Origin: Lingula anatina
Taxonomy: Eukaryota > Brachiopoda > Lingulata > Lingulida > Lingulidae
DNA: 60,000 bases
Assembly: GCF_001039355.2 (NCBI RefSeq)
Contig: NW_019774025.1
Span: 325,626-385,625, forward strand
Direction of reading: 5' to 3'
Positions within the stretch are counted from its first letter, which is position 1. Each line of letters starts with the position of its first letter. The position numbers and the translations under genes were made by a program. Below, in pieces: positions 1 to 15,500 of the stretch. Below the pieces are notes generated by a model that worked only from the letters and a program-made list of their open reading frames with translations, was not told the DNA's origin and made no database searches.

Positions 1-311
1 ACTTTGTTAAGCAAGAGGAACTTTTATCAGACAGCTAATGTTCATGTAACTTTGTGAATCATATGATAATCATTTAACACAAGTTGGATAGACTTTTCAT
101 ACCACTAACTTGCGGCCAAACTGGATGAAGGCCTTTCATCAGACAGACTCAAGTTATAACTCACTGACCACAAGCTAACAATATGGAAAATTTTTCAGTT
201 TCTGTTAAATAACCATCACATGTGATCCAAGTACCAAGCTAATGAACATTTTTGCTAATTTTTTGTGAATGTTTTTAAAAAGGGGTCTCTACACTTCAAG
301 TAAATATCTAC

Positions 312-3295
312 CTGTCAGTCACCAGGAGGATATGTTTTCCATCTTTAGTTACCACGGCGTGAGCTACATAAACATCGGATTTGGCATACTTTCCTTTCTC
401 CATGTCCTAGAGATGGGCAAAAAATTTATTTGGCACAGCATCTTTTTGATTACGTATAATTCATCAATTCTATTAACGCTATTAAATACAGAAATCTTCA
501 AGACTAAAACAACAAAAAAGCAATCGCTACAGCAATTTAAAAAGTACAAAAATGTATAAAAGTTGTCTGAAAATCCACTAAGCACAGAACAACAATATAA
601 ACAATATGACACCAAACAGTAATCCAGATTGAATCTTCTTTGTCTAGGCCATTCCAACAAGTAAATCTCATACAACATGATTATTATTATTATTATTTCT
701 TCCATGATTCTCAGTCAACCATTTTGATTATATTTTTTACCTGCAAAATTCCATTGCCCTCTGCCTCTTTCAGAACAAAAGGTCGTACTATGCCATCTTT
801 CTGAAGATATCTTGGAGGTCGTAGTCTGCGGATTTCCACTACATTTTCTGCAAGTCTAAATGCAAAAGGTAACAGTAGATATGAGTTCACTCATTGCTAA
901 CAGAAAACTGATGCACTTTGCAAACACTCACATTATAAAAAGATGGATATTAAAATTACACTCTTAAGCCACATTAACTAGATTTGATTTTTTAACATAG
1001 TATATGTAAAGTAGAAACATAAAAGTACAAAGAGCCAAATAAAAGTGCCTTTGATTGAACTACTAAATGAGACACAGAAGTGCATGGTGCACATATGACA
1101 CAAAGTGCATGGTGCATATGTGTCAGCTTACCTCTGAACTCCTTCAAATGAGCTGCTAGCAAAGTCAATGACACCACTAGTTGGTCTGGTCACAACACCA
1201 ACAAGACCTTTGCCAAGGCCTGGACACAACAAAAAACAACACGTGAAAGCCCAAATAAACAGTTATGAGAAGATTTTCTTTCATGATCCATGAAAAAAGT
1301 ATAACATCAAATTTATGTACATTTATAGATATCATGCAGTGGGAACAAGGATAAATGCACTTCTCATTCATCTCAAAATCTTTCTAAAAGTGTAAAATTT
1401 TGGATATTTAATCTAACGATCTTTTAATTCCTTCAGCTAATTGTATAATTAGAACAAAAATGACAACTCTGATAAAGCTTAAGCCACGGTACCTTTAAAA
1501 AAGCCCTCTACTCCTTCCTGTTTTGCCCCTTCCACTGGTTTCCTCACTATGCCAGTTACACCATCAAAAACACCCTGGAACAGAGAACTTCATGTACTAA
1601 CCATACAACAACAGCAAAAATGCTTGTTCTAGCTGCATCATGTAAACTTATTGTTTCTTAAATAACCTAAATAAAATTGCTCTAGAAAACAAACACTTCC
1701 ACTTGATTATTCTGAACTAAAACCAGAAATTTCAACAATTGCAAACCAATAGCAGACCAAAGAGCATACCATGACAAGGCCCTTCCCTCCCCTGGCTAGT
1801 CCTTCCTTGAAATCTGCAGGCCTTTGGTTCATGGCTTCTCTGCGTTTCTTCTGATAGTCATCGTCAAACGTCAGGGCAGCAAGCCCTTTACCTAGAGTGC
1901 CTGTGATTTTGGAAACTGCTCCTGCAGCGCCACCTGGAATTTGAGATCTTGGTTTTAAAAATTTTGTTAAAATAAACTGTCCTGACATAAGTCAACTATG
2001 TTCCAATTTATAGTGTTTCTATCTGTTTTGTTTGTCTAAATTTTAGTTTGTGGGTGCGCATGGGTATTCATGAATAAGAGATTGTTTATCATGCTTGTTT
2101 AATTCAACAGACAACACAAATAAAGAGACAACCAAAAATATGTTGTTTCTGAAAAGTATGCCGTTTGACATAAATAACCCTGTGGAATCATTAAAAGGGA
2201 CACAAATTCCTAATATGTACATACCTACTGCATGTCCAAACAAACTTCTGACTCCCAGGGCTAGACCTTCAGCAAACTCCTCAGGACCCTGGATGGCACC
2301 CTGTAAAATGGATATATGTTTTAACTTAAAAGTTACTTCATCACTTGTTCGTTAAATTCAATAAAGAAAACAAGCTACTTTGATATACTGGTATATGGTT
2401 CTTTATAACTGAGCCCTTTTCCTAAATGATGCACTGATACAAAAAAAGTGTCTCACCTGATATGGTTCATAGAAAAGATCCTCAATTCCAGTGGCAAGCC
2501 CTCGAATCACACCAAATGGATTTCCAAGAACATCAAGACCCAACACCAAGACATACATTTGCTTGATTGCCTGCAATATTCATATCAGAATTACTCTTGC
2601 ATGGATGCAGTTTTGATTAAATGATTCAAATAAGACAATGTCACTGATGCATATGTATCACATATATCATCTTATTTTCATCATTAAAGAAAAATATAAA
2701 CTCCCCAGTTTGCATCATAAATAAATCCCCCCCCCCAAAAAAGGGTTAAAGGGTAATGAAAATGTCATACACTAACAAAAAAAAAAGAAAGAAAGCGCAA
2801 GAAACATCTGTGATGTACAATTTAAAAACGGCACGAAGTAAATAACTCAATTTAATACTGTTTTGTGTGTACCGACCCAACCATCCATCTAAACACACAC
2901 ACAAATAAAAATGTCATGAAAACTGTAACTTCTTGTATGCTGCAGACTACTCACCTGTTGTGTGTAATGGCGAGCAAACTCATTGTTCAGCTGGGCCTGG
3001 CTGTAAAGTTTGTAGTTCCTCTCGAAATAAGCTAACCTGAGGAATAAGAAGGGATGGCACTGTTTTTTTTTTTCAACTGAAACATTTAACAAAATACTCA
3101 CTTTTATATGTCAAAGTATATTTCATTTGTTGCCATATATGAAAGTCAAATAAATAACTCCCCATGTTTCAATTTAAAGTTACAGAAATTATTAACAGAA
3201 TATTCTTTGTCAATTTTAAGAAGTGATAGAATTTGAATATTGCATTTTGCATACATGAAGCACCCCCCCCCCACAAAAAAAATAAATAAAATACA

Positions 3296-3326
<31 letters not shown>

Positions 3327-3530
3327 AAAATACTCAAAAAATGATTTTCATATCAGTCACATTTCTCCTAAATCTCTTGCAAAAATCAGTATCTTTTCAA
3401 CTCACTTGAAGACAACATCTTGGACATCTGTCAACACAATGCCAACACTCTGCAGGAAGAGGTTAACAACATTAGATTTGAGACCAGTGGGTTTGTCTCC
3501 ACTGGCTTGAAGGCTAAAGCTGATTTGGAT
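312..3530 (-). CDS. VPS13A: VPS13A exons 76-84: ATG2_C-like region and start of PH-like domain
   Basis: Exons: 3406-3530, 2955-3036, 2457-2570, 2225-2300, 1770-1933, 1493-1574, 1132-1219, 741-855, 312-406. They encode [140 protein letters not shown] and [20 protein letters not shown]. The Gly-rich amphipathic helices correspond to the ATG2_C/APT1-type segment that binds lipid droplets and mitochondria in VPS13A/C. The last exon ([20 protein letters not shown], then VTDR) starts the PH-like domain; the rest is outside the window. Confidence 0.95.
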
Positions 3531-6500
3531 CTGTGAAAAAAAGAATTCTTTAATTTGACAATATGACCTCATGAAACACAGTAAATATGGCAAACAAACA
3601 TGCTAAAATAAACATATAGTTTTCCAAAGCCTTTGAAACCACAAAAGATTATCTCATCATTAAACATAAGCATCATAACACTAACAATATTAAACTTAGG
3701 GCACACTCACAACCAAAATTGAATCACAGACTAACAGATCTATGGATCAAATATGGCCAACCCACCTGAAAGCATACCAAATAATCCTCACAGGGAATTA
3801 TTCAGTGTTTCTTAGTGATTATGACGAAAGCTTTCAAGCGGGTTGGCCATATTTGATCCATGGGTCTGTTAATTTGCAGATCCCAACGTGTTCTGAATGC
3901 CCCCTTATTTAATACAAGCATGTTAGTGTGTATGGGTGTGTGTTAACATGACTGTGGTGTTTGTATGCATGCAGATACAAGCTACCATACCTTAATGGGA
4001 GAGAAGTGCAGTATGTCATAGTAGTTCTTGCTGCCCCCTCCTGCACTGGCCTGGCAGATGTCCATGTCCAGCAACTTCTGGTCTATAGGCTTCAGGTCCA
4101 GCAGAAATTGTTCAAGCTGGGACAAGACCACAATATATGCATAAAATGTCTTGTACTAGTTACAAACATCATAAATTTAGCAAGATACATACTCAACATT
4201 AAATGTTGAATGCTGGCAATCCAATTAAATATTTGAACCATGGAGACCTACTTTGAAAAAAAAATGATCAATGATATTTCAAGCTTTTGTAATGTTGATT
4301 GTCTTGAGAAAACAATGAATACAGTTATCATTATAATACCTAAGCAGCATTTTAAATTCAAACACATATTGCAATATCAATCTTCTAAATTTTTGTCAAA
4401 TGAGAATTAAGTTCAATAAAACCAGTTAAATAAAAGCCAGGAAATTATTTCAATTCCTCCCTACCTCTTGTTCCTTCCACTTCTCTGTCTCTGGGGAAAA
4501 CAACTCTATCATGGCATTCAAGAAGCTCTGGTCCACTTTTAATGACATTGCCTGGATCAATACTTTGAAGTACCTGTAAGGATGAGCCAGTGTTGTCATT
4601 ACACAAAGGCTGTTTTTATTGCCTGAACTCTCAGGAAAGTTACCATAGGGTGTTTATATCAACCAAAATAGAGCTATTTAACTAAAATGTGCAATTTGTT
4701 TTTAATCATTGAAAAAGAGACAGCCAATTACAATAAATGGACAGAATTGAACAAAAATGACCTCATCAAATAAACAAAAATCTTTAAGGCGTGGTCAAAC
4801 CTTTGAACACTTAAATACAATACTCTAATCAACAAAAAGTAATTAAAAGTGGGTAAAGACATCCATACTTGATCTGTTGTACTGTGGTGTTCTCATGTTT
4901 CCTAACCATCATACTGACTTCAGTGAAAGGTTTGGGTACTGAAAGTCATAAAACAAAGATATGTTGCAAATGTGCAATATATAATTTGCCAACAATAAAA
5001 TTTCTTTAAGACACAACATTTCCTGAAATAACTTTCCACAAATCACATCAAAACCAAATTAGAAGCAAAACCTTGTGCAAAATTCATTAATAATATGATC
5101 TTATGCCTTTCACTTCTCATACGTGAGTCCAGGGATGAGAGTGCCATTTAGTCAATAAGTTAGAAAATATGGCATGGGTCCGGGGTCTTCCTATACCAAT
5201 GTTATTTTTGGCTCCTGAAAAGTCTGAAATATACCAATAGTCGGAAAAATCTCATCTGTGAATAGTACTCAAAACTTACCACTATCTGCAGCCACTGATT
5301 TGGGTGGTGGAATTGGAGCCAACACAGTGGGGAATACACAGGCAGGCACCTGGTTGTCTAGCTGGAATATCACAATTAAATAAATAATAACAAAAGTGTC
5401 ATTTTTAATGGGGAGGGTACTCCCACTATTAATTATAATAAATACTCTATTTGGTGATCAGGGATGAGGCTGTCATTCAGTGACAAAGTCTGAAAATATG
5501 GCCTGGGGTCCAGACGGGCAGCTAGGCCAATGTTATTTTTGGCTCAAAAAAGTCTGATATCCACCAATACTCAAAAAAATCTCATTCCTGTCTGATATAC
5601 TGACAGCACACAAACCCCAACTATAGGATCTTTAACTGTGGAGGATGGGAGGAAGATTAATTGACTACCACTTTCTTGGATAGTAGGGTCTACCAAGGTG
5701 GGGTGGATGTGCATGTGAGAGCTTACCTGGACTCTGTTGATCTTAGCATGGAGCTGCAGCTGGTGTGGGGAAGTTTTGTACTGTAGCCAGATGCCCTCCT
5801 GGTAACTGCGTCTGATGGGACGTTTATTGGGCTTCAGCATCTGCATGGTCCCATCCACCTCATTCACTGTGAAATCAACCTGGGAAAATGACAGGGATAT
5901 GTTCTGTATAACAATAAAATCACTTAGAATATCTTTTTCAGCTTGGATATATGGGGTAAAATATATAGAAAATTATTTTATGATGGTATACTTTGTGTTA
6001 AATATATATAAGAACTATTTGTCAGTTTGGTAAAATACTTTGATCATAACATAATGATTTAATTCAGGTTTCTTTATCATTATCCAAAACACTGCCATGT
6101 TCACACTATTTATTTAAGTGACATATAATGAATTATTTATTTATTTATACACAATTTAATTTCTAATCATTCATGTGTCCTCACCTCCATTTTGTCCAGG
6201 GACTGCAGTGGGTGTGCTTTCTTCCCCACCACCAGGTCGTTCTGGTATTTCTGGAACGCTGTCTCCAGTGCCGCACACTGCTTGCCTGTCAATGCCTTGT
6301 ACCGCCTCCTCTTCTTCTCCTCCCAGATGATTCCAGAGCTAAAAAAAATAACAGTGTATATTGCATGGGCACTAATAATTTATTATTTGCAACTTCTTGG
6401 AATGTATTGAACAGTCATAATTTATCCTAGTTTTGTATGGGGAAATAACTTTTCCATTCTTAGATTGTCGATCCACATGTACATTGTCTGAATAAAAACT

Positions 6501-6558
6501 GGTTTTCATATTTCATTCTTCATTCCATCATGCACCAAGACCATCATTTTAATATCAA

Positions 6559-6590
<32 letters not shown>

Positions 6591-9500
6591 TATTCCTGTC
6601 CACTATTTGCTGTCCTCTATTTACTTGGTTACTCCACTGTTAGGCACAAGTTTAACTCCTTTTCAATAATGCATAATAATTTATTTAGTCATACACTCCA
6701 TTTTTTTTCTCTTAAGCCTATAATTCAATTACTTTGTATGAAACATTGAGTTAGACAAACTGTGTAATCCTGTCACCATACCTAGTAACTCCCAGGTATG
6801 CCACCTCTTGTCTCTTATAATTATTCACCAGTGACAAACCAACACCTTGGATAGACAGAGTGATCTCCTGCTCTATTCTCTCCAGTTCCCCTGCCTGGTA
6901 AATAATAATTGAAAAGAAAAATAGATAAATAAATTAAAACCTTTAAGATGATTTATATCCTGAAAGAGTGCAATGAAATCATTTCAACCTTTCAGTTAGA
7001 TTTTTAAAAATTCCCCTTCTTTGGACAGACACTCATAGTATCAGTTAATGTCAAGATTAAATATTGTCGAAAAAAATATACTATAACAATAAATATAATC
7101 TTAAGTATCAGGACTAAAATATTCTCAGAAAAAATTTATTTAAACAGTAAGTATTGTGTGAGTAATAAAACTGCTATACACCCACCTCTTGTGCAAAAGT
7201 AGCCAGCAACAGGTCTTGTGTGAATAATAAAACTCTCTGTTCACCACTTAGGAAGGAGACCCAGTACATTTTGGTATCCGAGTTGGCAAAGAACTCCCCT
7301 ATGCCATCCTAAATAAGAAATGAAAATGCTACTTTCAAAGTCAGGATCTCTGTCATTCAACTATACAATATCTTGAAAACCTTGCTCTTAAAGCAGCATC
7401 TTTTGTTGTAATATTAAAATCTTGCCGTGTCTAGAAAAATTCTCAAAATACAAAATAACTCTACCTTCATCAAATCATCTTTTTGGTTTTTCTTTTCTCC
7501 ACAAGTCCACAGAATCTCCCTCTTCCCTGCTGGGTCCTGCCACGTGTAGAGTACAACCTTGTGTGGAGGCAGGGTCAGGCTGTCCTTGAGATCCCTGGGG
7601 AAGGGAAAATTGGACAGAAAATAAGTCAATCCTAAACTAATTTAGATAAAACCAAGACTGATGAATTTTGAAGTGACAATATTTGATTATGTGTATGTGG
7701 TAATTACTAATCTTTTCAATGAGGAAAATTGTGAATTTTACTGATACTGTATTTTTAAGTCATACTTTCTTAAAATTAGAATGTTTCTATTGAGTGGTAG
7801 CAACAAAGTTAAAAAACAGGTTACTCTCTAGTTCTATTCTATGCATTAAAAGCACCTCAAATGCTATAAAGAAATATAATTTTTGTGATTATAAAATCAT
7901 GTATCTGATAGTTTGATAACTTTTGTCCATTGAAAAGATCGAGTCATTACCGTATATTGTTTTCACTTAAAATTTAGTATTTCTATTGAAATAAATATGG
8001 CTAATTTTTCCTATTCTAGCTTAGACTACAGTGTCTTAAAATTTTGAAAAAAATATTATGGCTAGACTAGTAAACTGCGAAACTCTTGAATGAAATTTAA
8101 CATCTGTTTACTTTTTCCAGATTTAAGTGAATAATGAAAGAGCAGTCTGCCCTTTGGTTTGTTCCTCATAAAAGCACTTTTATAAGCTATTAGTAAGCTG
8201 TGAATCAACTTAAGAACAATGTCCAAATTTGACCAGTTTCAAAATAATACAAAGGAACATAAAACAACAGTGCATTGCCACATCTGATGATGTTACAAAT
8301 GGATAAAATGAATAAATAAAAAAATCAAAAATTGCCCAATATCATATGTACATTGTCTTGAAACTCTCATCTCCAGGATGACTGCCTGGGTAATTGTAAT
8401 AACTGACAGTTAAAAAATAGAAATATAATGCTACGTGAAATAAAAATGCCTTTCCCCCTCCCACAAAAAAAAAAAAAAAAACATTCAAAAAAGTAAAAGA
8501 TAATACAGTCAAGGCTAGGATTCTGAATAACTGAGAAAACAAAAAATCCTCTAAAAATTGGATGCATTTATCTCTTTCACTTTGTTATAAATAAGTTGTC
8601 TCTCATTAATCACACAAGACAAATCACAAAGCTTAAACAAAATTATGTCAGTGCTTTTTCTTTTTCTTTCTTTTTTTTTTTTTGGTTAAAATAGCAGAGC
8701 TTCCGTGTGACAGCTAAAATCCAAGAAATGATAACAATTTATCATGTAAATGCCAACCTGCAGGTAAAAAATGTGATAAGTAGGTGACAAGCAAGTAAAA
8801 AAAGGCTGATATTGATAAGACACTTCAAAATTAGGTGGAATTATGTGAAAAATCTGTGACCCACTAACCCTGATTTCTTGGACCTACAAGACAAAGATTA
8901 AAATAGTGAATGTGGTTCATTTTCCACAGAATTTCAATAGCACATATTTGTAGGTGTACATTCAACTGTATTATATCTTTTGAATCTATCAGAGGCAAAT
9001 CACTACAAAAACACATTTATGAAATGCCAAGCAGATTTCTTTAATATACTTCATCTTAAATTTGGTAAATACACAACCAATTCTACAAAAACCCTGACCT
9101 TTGAACAATGTCAATGTTCATTTCACAATGGTTGACAATCAGAGCAGACGCCATTCCTGGCTTGTAGCTTTCAAAAGTCACCACCACTGCTGACTCTGTC
9201 ACTTGACAGCCAACATTAATTCCACCCACCTGGAATGAGGAAAAAATCTGTGAAAAAAAATATTCTATGGCAAAGCTGACCAATATAAAATACCAAATTT
9301 ACAAACTAAAACATATTCCTCTATCGAGTTAAAAATATCTTTAAAAGAATTTTAAATTATAAAGTTTCAATGGGTAGATAATATCTACGGACATGTAGAT
9401 TCACAGCTAATTTTTGTAACATTAACAAAAAAGGGAATTGAAAACCTGCTGAATAGTGGCAAATAAGCAGACCATAACTATAATCAAGCAAAAATTGAAC

Positions 9501-12500
9501 AGAATTTACAAATCTGTACTTTCTGTGCTATTAAAAGGATATGATGATGTCATGATATAAATTTATCTGTGCAATTTTTTTTTGGACTCACAGGGTAATC
9601 CATCTTTAATAGAGTTGTATGCTCTTCACTGAACAGGAAGTTGGCAGTCTCCTGTTCACCGTTGGCCATCTTAGCTTTCATCATGAACTTCTTCCCTCCC
9701 TGCTTTGGCCAGAATGGCTTGCACTGAAAGAGAGGAAATAAAACCACTCGGAATGTGTTGAAGTTTACATTGTCCTATCTATATGTTAAAAAACTATATA
9801 AAGACATATTAACCAGGTTGTTTTAATCATGTAACTTGCATCAGGTTTAAATAAACATAAAATGATACGTTAGACAGGAAATATAACCCATCCATCCAAT
9901 ACAGTGTACTTGTCTCTCCCCACTGAGCTCCTTCTGTATCCCCCCCACCCCCACCCCCCCAATACATAACACTGGCATCACCTGTCCAGCTGGGACATCT
10001 ACCCACTGAGCCCCCTCCACGGCCTCAGAGACTTGGATATTGTCCCGTGATCTGTTGACCAGCATGTAGAATGGTGTGAAGACCACTATCTTGGTCAGCC
10101 CAGAGGAAGCCAGGCTAATGCCCACACCAACCTGAGAATAATATTAATCAATAATAGAAGAATTCAATTTCAAAAATGCATACTGAAAATGATGAAAGGT
10201 GTCAAATTTGGTGTGTTTACCTTTCACTAAAGCATGCAAAACTTTTTGTTAAAGTGCCATCCTACCATTCAACAATTACATCAAAATCAATATAATGAAA
10301 CCTTGGGTAATTTATCCACCTAGCTTTATCTGGGATCTACAAATTTTAGTGACAAGAAGTCAAATGAATTCACCTACCAGTTCCAAGACAGGTAAAATAT
10401 GTCCTTAAAGCCAACCTGTTCAATTACACACAGGAAAAATGACAGTTCCTGAATTAACTTCAACAACACTGAGCCTCTCAGGGAAAAAAAGCTATACTGT
10501 TATATCAGTATATAATTAAAATCAAATTATGGATAGTAAGTCTCCACCACTTACCTCATATGTCTGTGTTTTGGCTTTGCAGGTTACTGTTCCACTGCTT
10601 CCTACTGTGTCCAGCGAGAACTTATCTGAGAAGTCAGAGTCACACACCTTAAGAGAAGCCTACAAAATACATTAGAATAGAAATAAATCAGTTTTAACTA
10701 TTTTTAGCAAAAGAGCAGAGACATACCCTAGAAAGTTACTCAAGGTTGGAGTGAAAAAAGAAACATCTTATGAACATCAAACATGGGAATATTTGTGGAG
10801 AAAATAAAATAATTTATCATATCATGGCCAACCATATATTAATGTTATACTTGTAAAAAAAACTTTGAGGTTAAGTACTGATAGCTGCTGCAAATAGCAG
10901 GATAATTTATAAGTCTTCTTGAAAAACCAAGTAATCTCCATATGAAAATTTGCCAAATGTCATTAAAAATAAAACCAGCCATTTCATATTTAAAAAGTAT
11001 CTTAAAAAAAGTGACACACTTTGAAAAAGAGAAAAACTTCCAAAACCCATCCTAACTGGTACAGTGATATTGGATTTTAACACAACCCAATATTAATACA
11101 ATAAATAAATAAAACACACTGAGAATAAGAGCAATAATTCATTTAATGCAAAATTGTCAAATAATATGGTTTCTTCGGGTAAAAAAATTAATCAAAAATA
11201 ATACCAAATGTTAATTTAAAAGAGGGGGAGCCGTGAAACTTTCTGGCACATTTATCTTAGAATGAAACCTTGAAGTCATGAAGAGGCTCTGGTTGTACAC
11301 TAAATGTTCAAATGCCAATCGTATTTAGTTCTGAACAACCTTAATCTCCTCATGTATTTTTACGAAGTATCAATTTTAAGAAGTATCAAATGGCATGTAT
11401 GCTTATAAAATGGTACGTGTCCTGTACTGTGTTTATATTTATTAGTGGCAGTCAGTGCAGACAATTATAGACTCTACTACAGTAACTGCCATAACTGAAG
11501 CATTCCCTTCTGGACAACGTTAAGCATATTTTTTTTATCTGTGGTAAGACAGACTTCTTGTCAGTCAAATCAATGTTGAACTTTGTAAAAAATAATGAAA
11601 AAAAAAAAAAAAAAAACCCTTCACTTAATTAAATGATTGTGATGTTATACACTGGAAAAAAGTATATGCTAGCATGGGTCTTGAAAAACTAAATAAATGC
11701 ATTAAACGTATCCACAAATGTGCAACATATACATATCTACATGCAACAAATGTTAATTTTTTGCATAACAGCACACACAGAAAACAAAACCTTAAGTTAT
11801 TCAAATTCTTGAAACAAAAACATCTACGAAACTAACAAAAATGAAACACTGTTACACAATACCATACCGTACCCTATTCTACTGGCAATGCAACATTATG
11901 TTTGTAATAACAAATAAAAAAAACTATCTACATTAACAAGAGTACTACAAATATATATCTTAAAAAGTATAAGAGCAAGTACAGCGTAAATATCATTTGT
12001 GGTCAGTGTTTCTGTCCCTTTGCCTCTGAAGACAATTTGCTTCATCACCATAACACTTTACTATGGCTTGTTAATGATAAATAAATGGGGTTTCCAAAGG
12101 AAAGGACTGCACTGCCCAGCACATCTATGTACCATATTCATAGCAATATTTATTTCTGCAATCTAATAAAAAAAATATCTGCAGCAACTGAAACTACGTA
12201 TTAATCAAAAATCCATAAGTATAATTAAAATTGGTCCAAAATTAATCCAACACCTCATGCATGCAACATATAGCCCCTTTCAACCCCGCATGCCCCAATT
12301 CTAAGCCATGGTATCTTGGTTACTGAAAAATTGAACTTAAACCTTTCCATGAGTTTACCTTTCCTCTCTTTTGGTTAGCAGGGTACGAACATCACACACA
12401 ACTTAGAACAGCTGCATTTAACATATGGCATTATGGGTATCTTTTGGCCAAAAAGCCATCCAAAGCAACATTTTTGGGGACACACTTTTGGACTATAAAC

Positions 12501-15500
12501 TCTCACATAAGGGTTGTAACTTGAAAGACAATTGGTGACAGATATTTGTGGTTATAGCAAGAAATTTCACAGTTTTCTACAGGTTAGATGTAAGATCAAG
12601 CCAAACTCCGAAGAATAAGTAAATGGAAGAAAGTTGTGCATTAACAATCAGTATAGCAATTCAAAAATCTTCAACAAAGATTATTTTGAGAAAGAAAGTG
12701 AAAGGACTTACTGGGGAAAGACACTCAAAGTGGCTCTAAGTTGTGTGTGGCAGGGGAGGCTACTTACTTTTCCATTTTTCTTCCAAGGTTGTTTTTGTGT
12801 GCCAGACTTCTCTTTAGAAGTGGCACTTTTATCTTTAGCGGGGGAATCCTTTTCCTTCTTTGACTGATACATTGTAGGTGAGAGCAAAATAAAATAACTT
12901 TAAACACAAAATCTTATGTAGTATAAACAAGGGAAAAATGAAGAGGTAACTTATTTTGTCTCTGGAGTATTTGTAGCTATACTTTACTTGCAGTCACAAA
13001 GTGTTTCAATTATTTAACAATTAATTGTTTGTAGAAAAAATGACCAACAAATCAAAAGGATCATATCACATTATAGTAATATTTCAAAAGATGTGAATCA
13101 GATTTACTAATCATAATTTTAAAAATTTAAAGTAGAGTACAGCTACTAAATACTTAAGTTGGCTTGCATTGAGTCTACTGGGATAAAATCAATTGAGTAT
13201 TTCCCTTTTAATACAACATAATATGCTAAAAATACTAAGGAAGCAGCTCTATGCCTTACTGTTCATTTTACAAACAACGTAATATGCTATAATCCGACTG
13301 ATAACAACGTACAGTATATGCTATAATCTGACTCTATTCAAAATATCACTGAAAAATACACTACACAATAATTTTGATTATTGGAAGAGGAGATACTTAA
13401 ATGTAATGAGCTTTCAACAGAGGATCATGCATGAAACATTCCAACATTACACTGGATGGAAGGCAAAAGAGGAAAGATAATAGCAAAACACTTCTCGGCA
13501 ATTATACAAATGTTCTTTAAAAACAATGAACATCTTTCTACATGATACTGTGAAACTACACTGCTGAGGTCCTTGAAGTATTTATTAGAGAAACGTGTAA
13601 ACTGATGCCATCTCGCCGTAAATAGATTTTTCTGTAACAAGATAATCCTTAACTCTTTCAAAACACATTGTACGTTGTAAGTACATATAAACTTAACACT
13701 GGCTCTGATGTCTCAAACTAAACAGACAAAAGAGAAATTTTTCAAAATAAGTTATAAGTATATAAACTATAAATTATGTTTAAAAAAGGATGCATGTAAT
13801 GGTTTGGGAACTATCAATCATAAACCTTTTAATAAATGAAAAATGAAAAAATCCCAGAACATTTTGAAATGAAAAAAATGAACTGAAACAATTGTGGTAT
13901 GAAAAGAAATTTGTAATTAATTTATTCTAAATACATGTCAAACTTGTTAATATATAACATGATATATGCAGGATAACCATGCATGGCTTATATGTCCTCT
14001 ATGCTCACATTTAGCAAACATGCACCTAGGCCCCAGTTTCACACACACACACAAAAAAAAACTTTGGTCAGTTCCATGGCCTACTTGACTAGCATTTCCA
14101 TGACAGTGCTGTTACACTGCTCCTGATAAGGTAAGATATGCCCATGTGACCATGTAACCTTGGTAATAAAGTTCTTAGTCAGGGAAGCTGACGTAAGTTT
14201 TTTTTGTGAAACCGGGGCCAGATTGGGCTAAAAATTGCAGCATGCAGAGAACTGTTCTCTTATAAATCTATAAATAAAATAATTATATCAACCTTTCATC
14301 TCCACATAGGTAATAAGACAGACAGCAAAATGTCTTATTGCTGGACTTTGTGAGAAAAGCTTCTGCACAGTTAGACTCCCCTCCACTTGAAGTATCAATT
14401 ATTTAATCAATAATGTTTGATGCAACATTAAACCCCAAAAAGTTGTCTCCTGAACACTTGTTCCTTTTCACAAAACCATGTGACACAGAAGTTTACATAG
14501 CAAAATTCTTTGTTAAGATTAAAAATGTGATATGATATTATTTTTACAACAATTTTTTTTTCAGGTTTTTACCAGAACTGCATGTGGTGTTTATTTGATA
14601 TGCAGATAAGATGTGCTAGTATTAAGTAAAAGATAGCAAAGTTACAGTTTATATATCGTTTTTATCTTAAGGATGCTTTTGCCATTTGTAAAGTTATTTT
14701 ACAGAAAGATAGAGAAAAAAAAACAAAGATGAAGTCTTGAAAATGTCCAGTAAATATGGCAGGTAAACCACTTGCCATCACATCCTGTAGTTTTAAGCTC
14801 ATGAATACTAAATCCATAATTGCACAAGGAAGACAATCATTGCTCTGCTTCGATTCCCACTTCCACACACAAATATTATTTCCAAATCACCTTCAAATTT
14901 CATTTTTCTTAAACCTGTTTTCTAATTTCCTATAACATGTTTCTAAACAAGTAAATAAGTTATTATACTGATGCATCTATGAAGATCTAGTATAAAGATG
15001 TAATATCTAATCCCACACAGAGGCCTGAAAGCTTGGATTATACATTGCATCTTTATAGTAGATCTTCTTCAGTATATTAACTTATTTACTTCTGAAAGAT
15101 CTATACTATGATTTGATATGTTTCTAAACAGTTATGTATAATGCATCACAACATTTAAAAACTAAATTCAACAGAAACCATAGGATAAGCTTTTTTTTTC
15201 AAAGCAACAATGGAATGATACCCAAATATGTTATTATAATAATAATAAGTTAAATACAGCAAGGATTTGAAAAAGAACACTGTTATACAGTTGAATGCGA
15301 AAATATAGGAATTTGAAAATGTGCAAATCAGTGGGGAAAAGTAAAACATTAAAATTGAAAACATTTCAGAAGAAATATACAAATAAAATGGGATATGTAA
15401 GTTGTAGCTGGGTTTACCATATCCAGTTTCAAGTCAAAGCAGTTGAAAATCAACATACTTAATATGAATAAAAACAACAGCATGACTATTAAGAAAGCAA

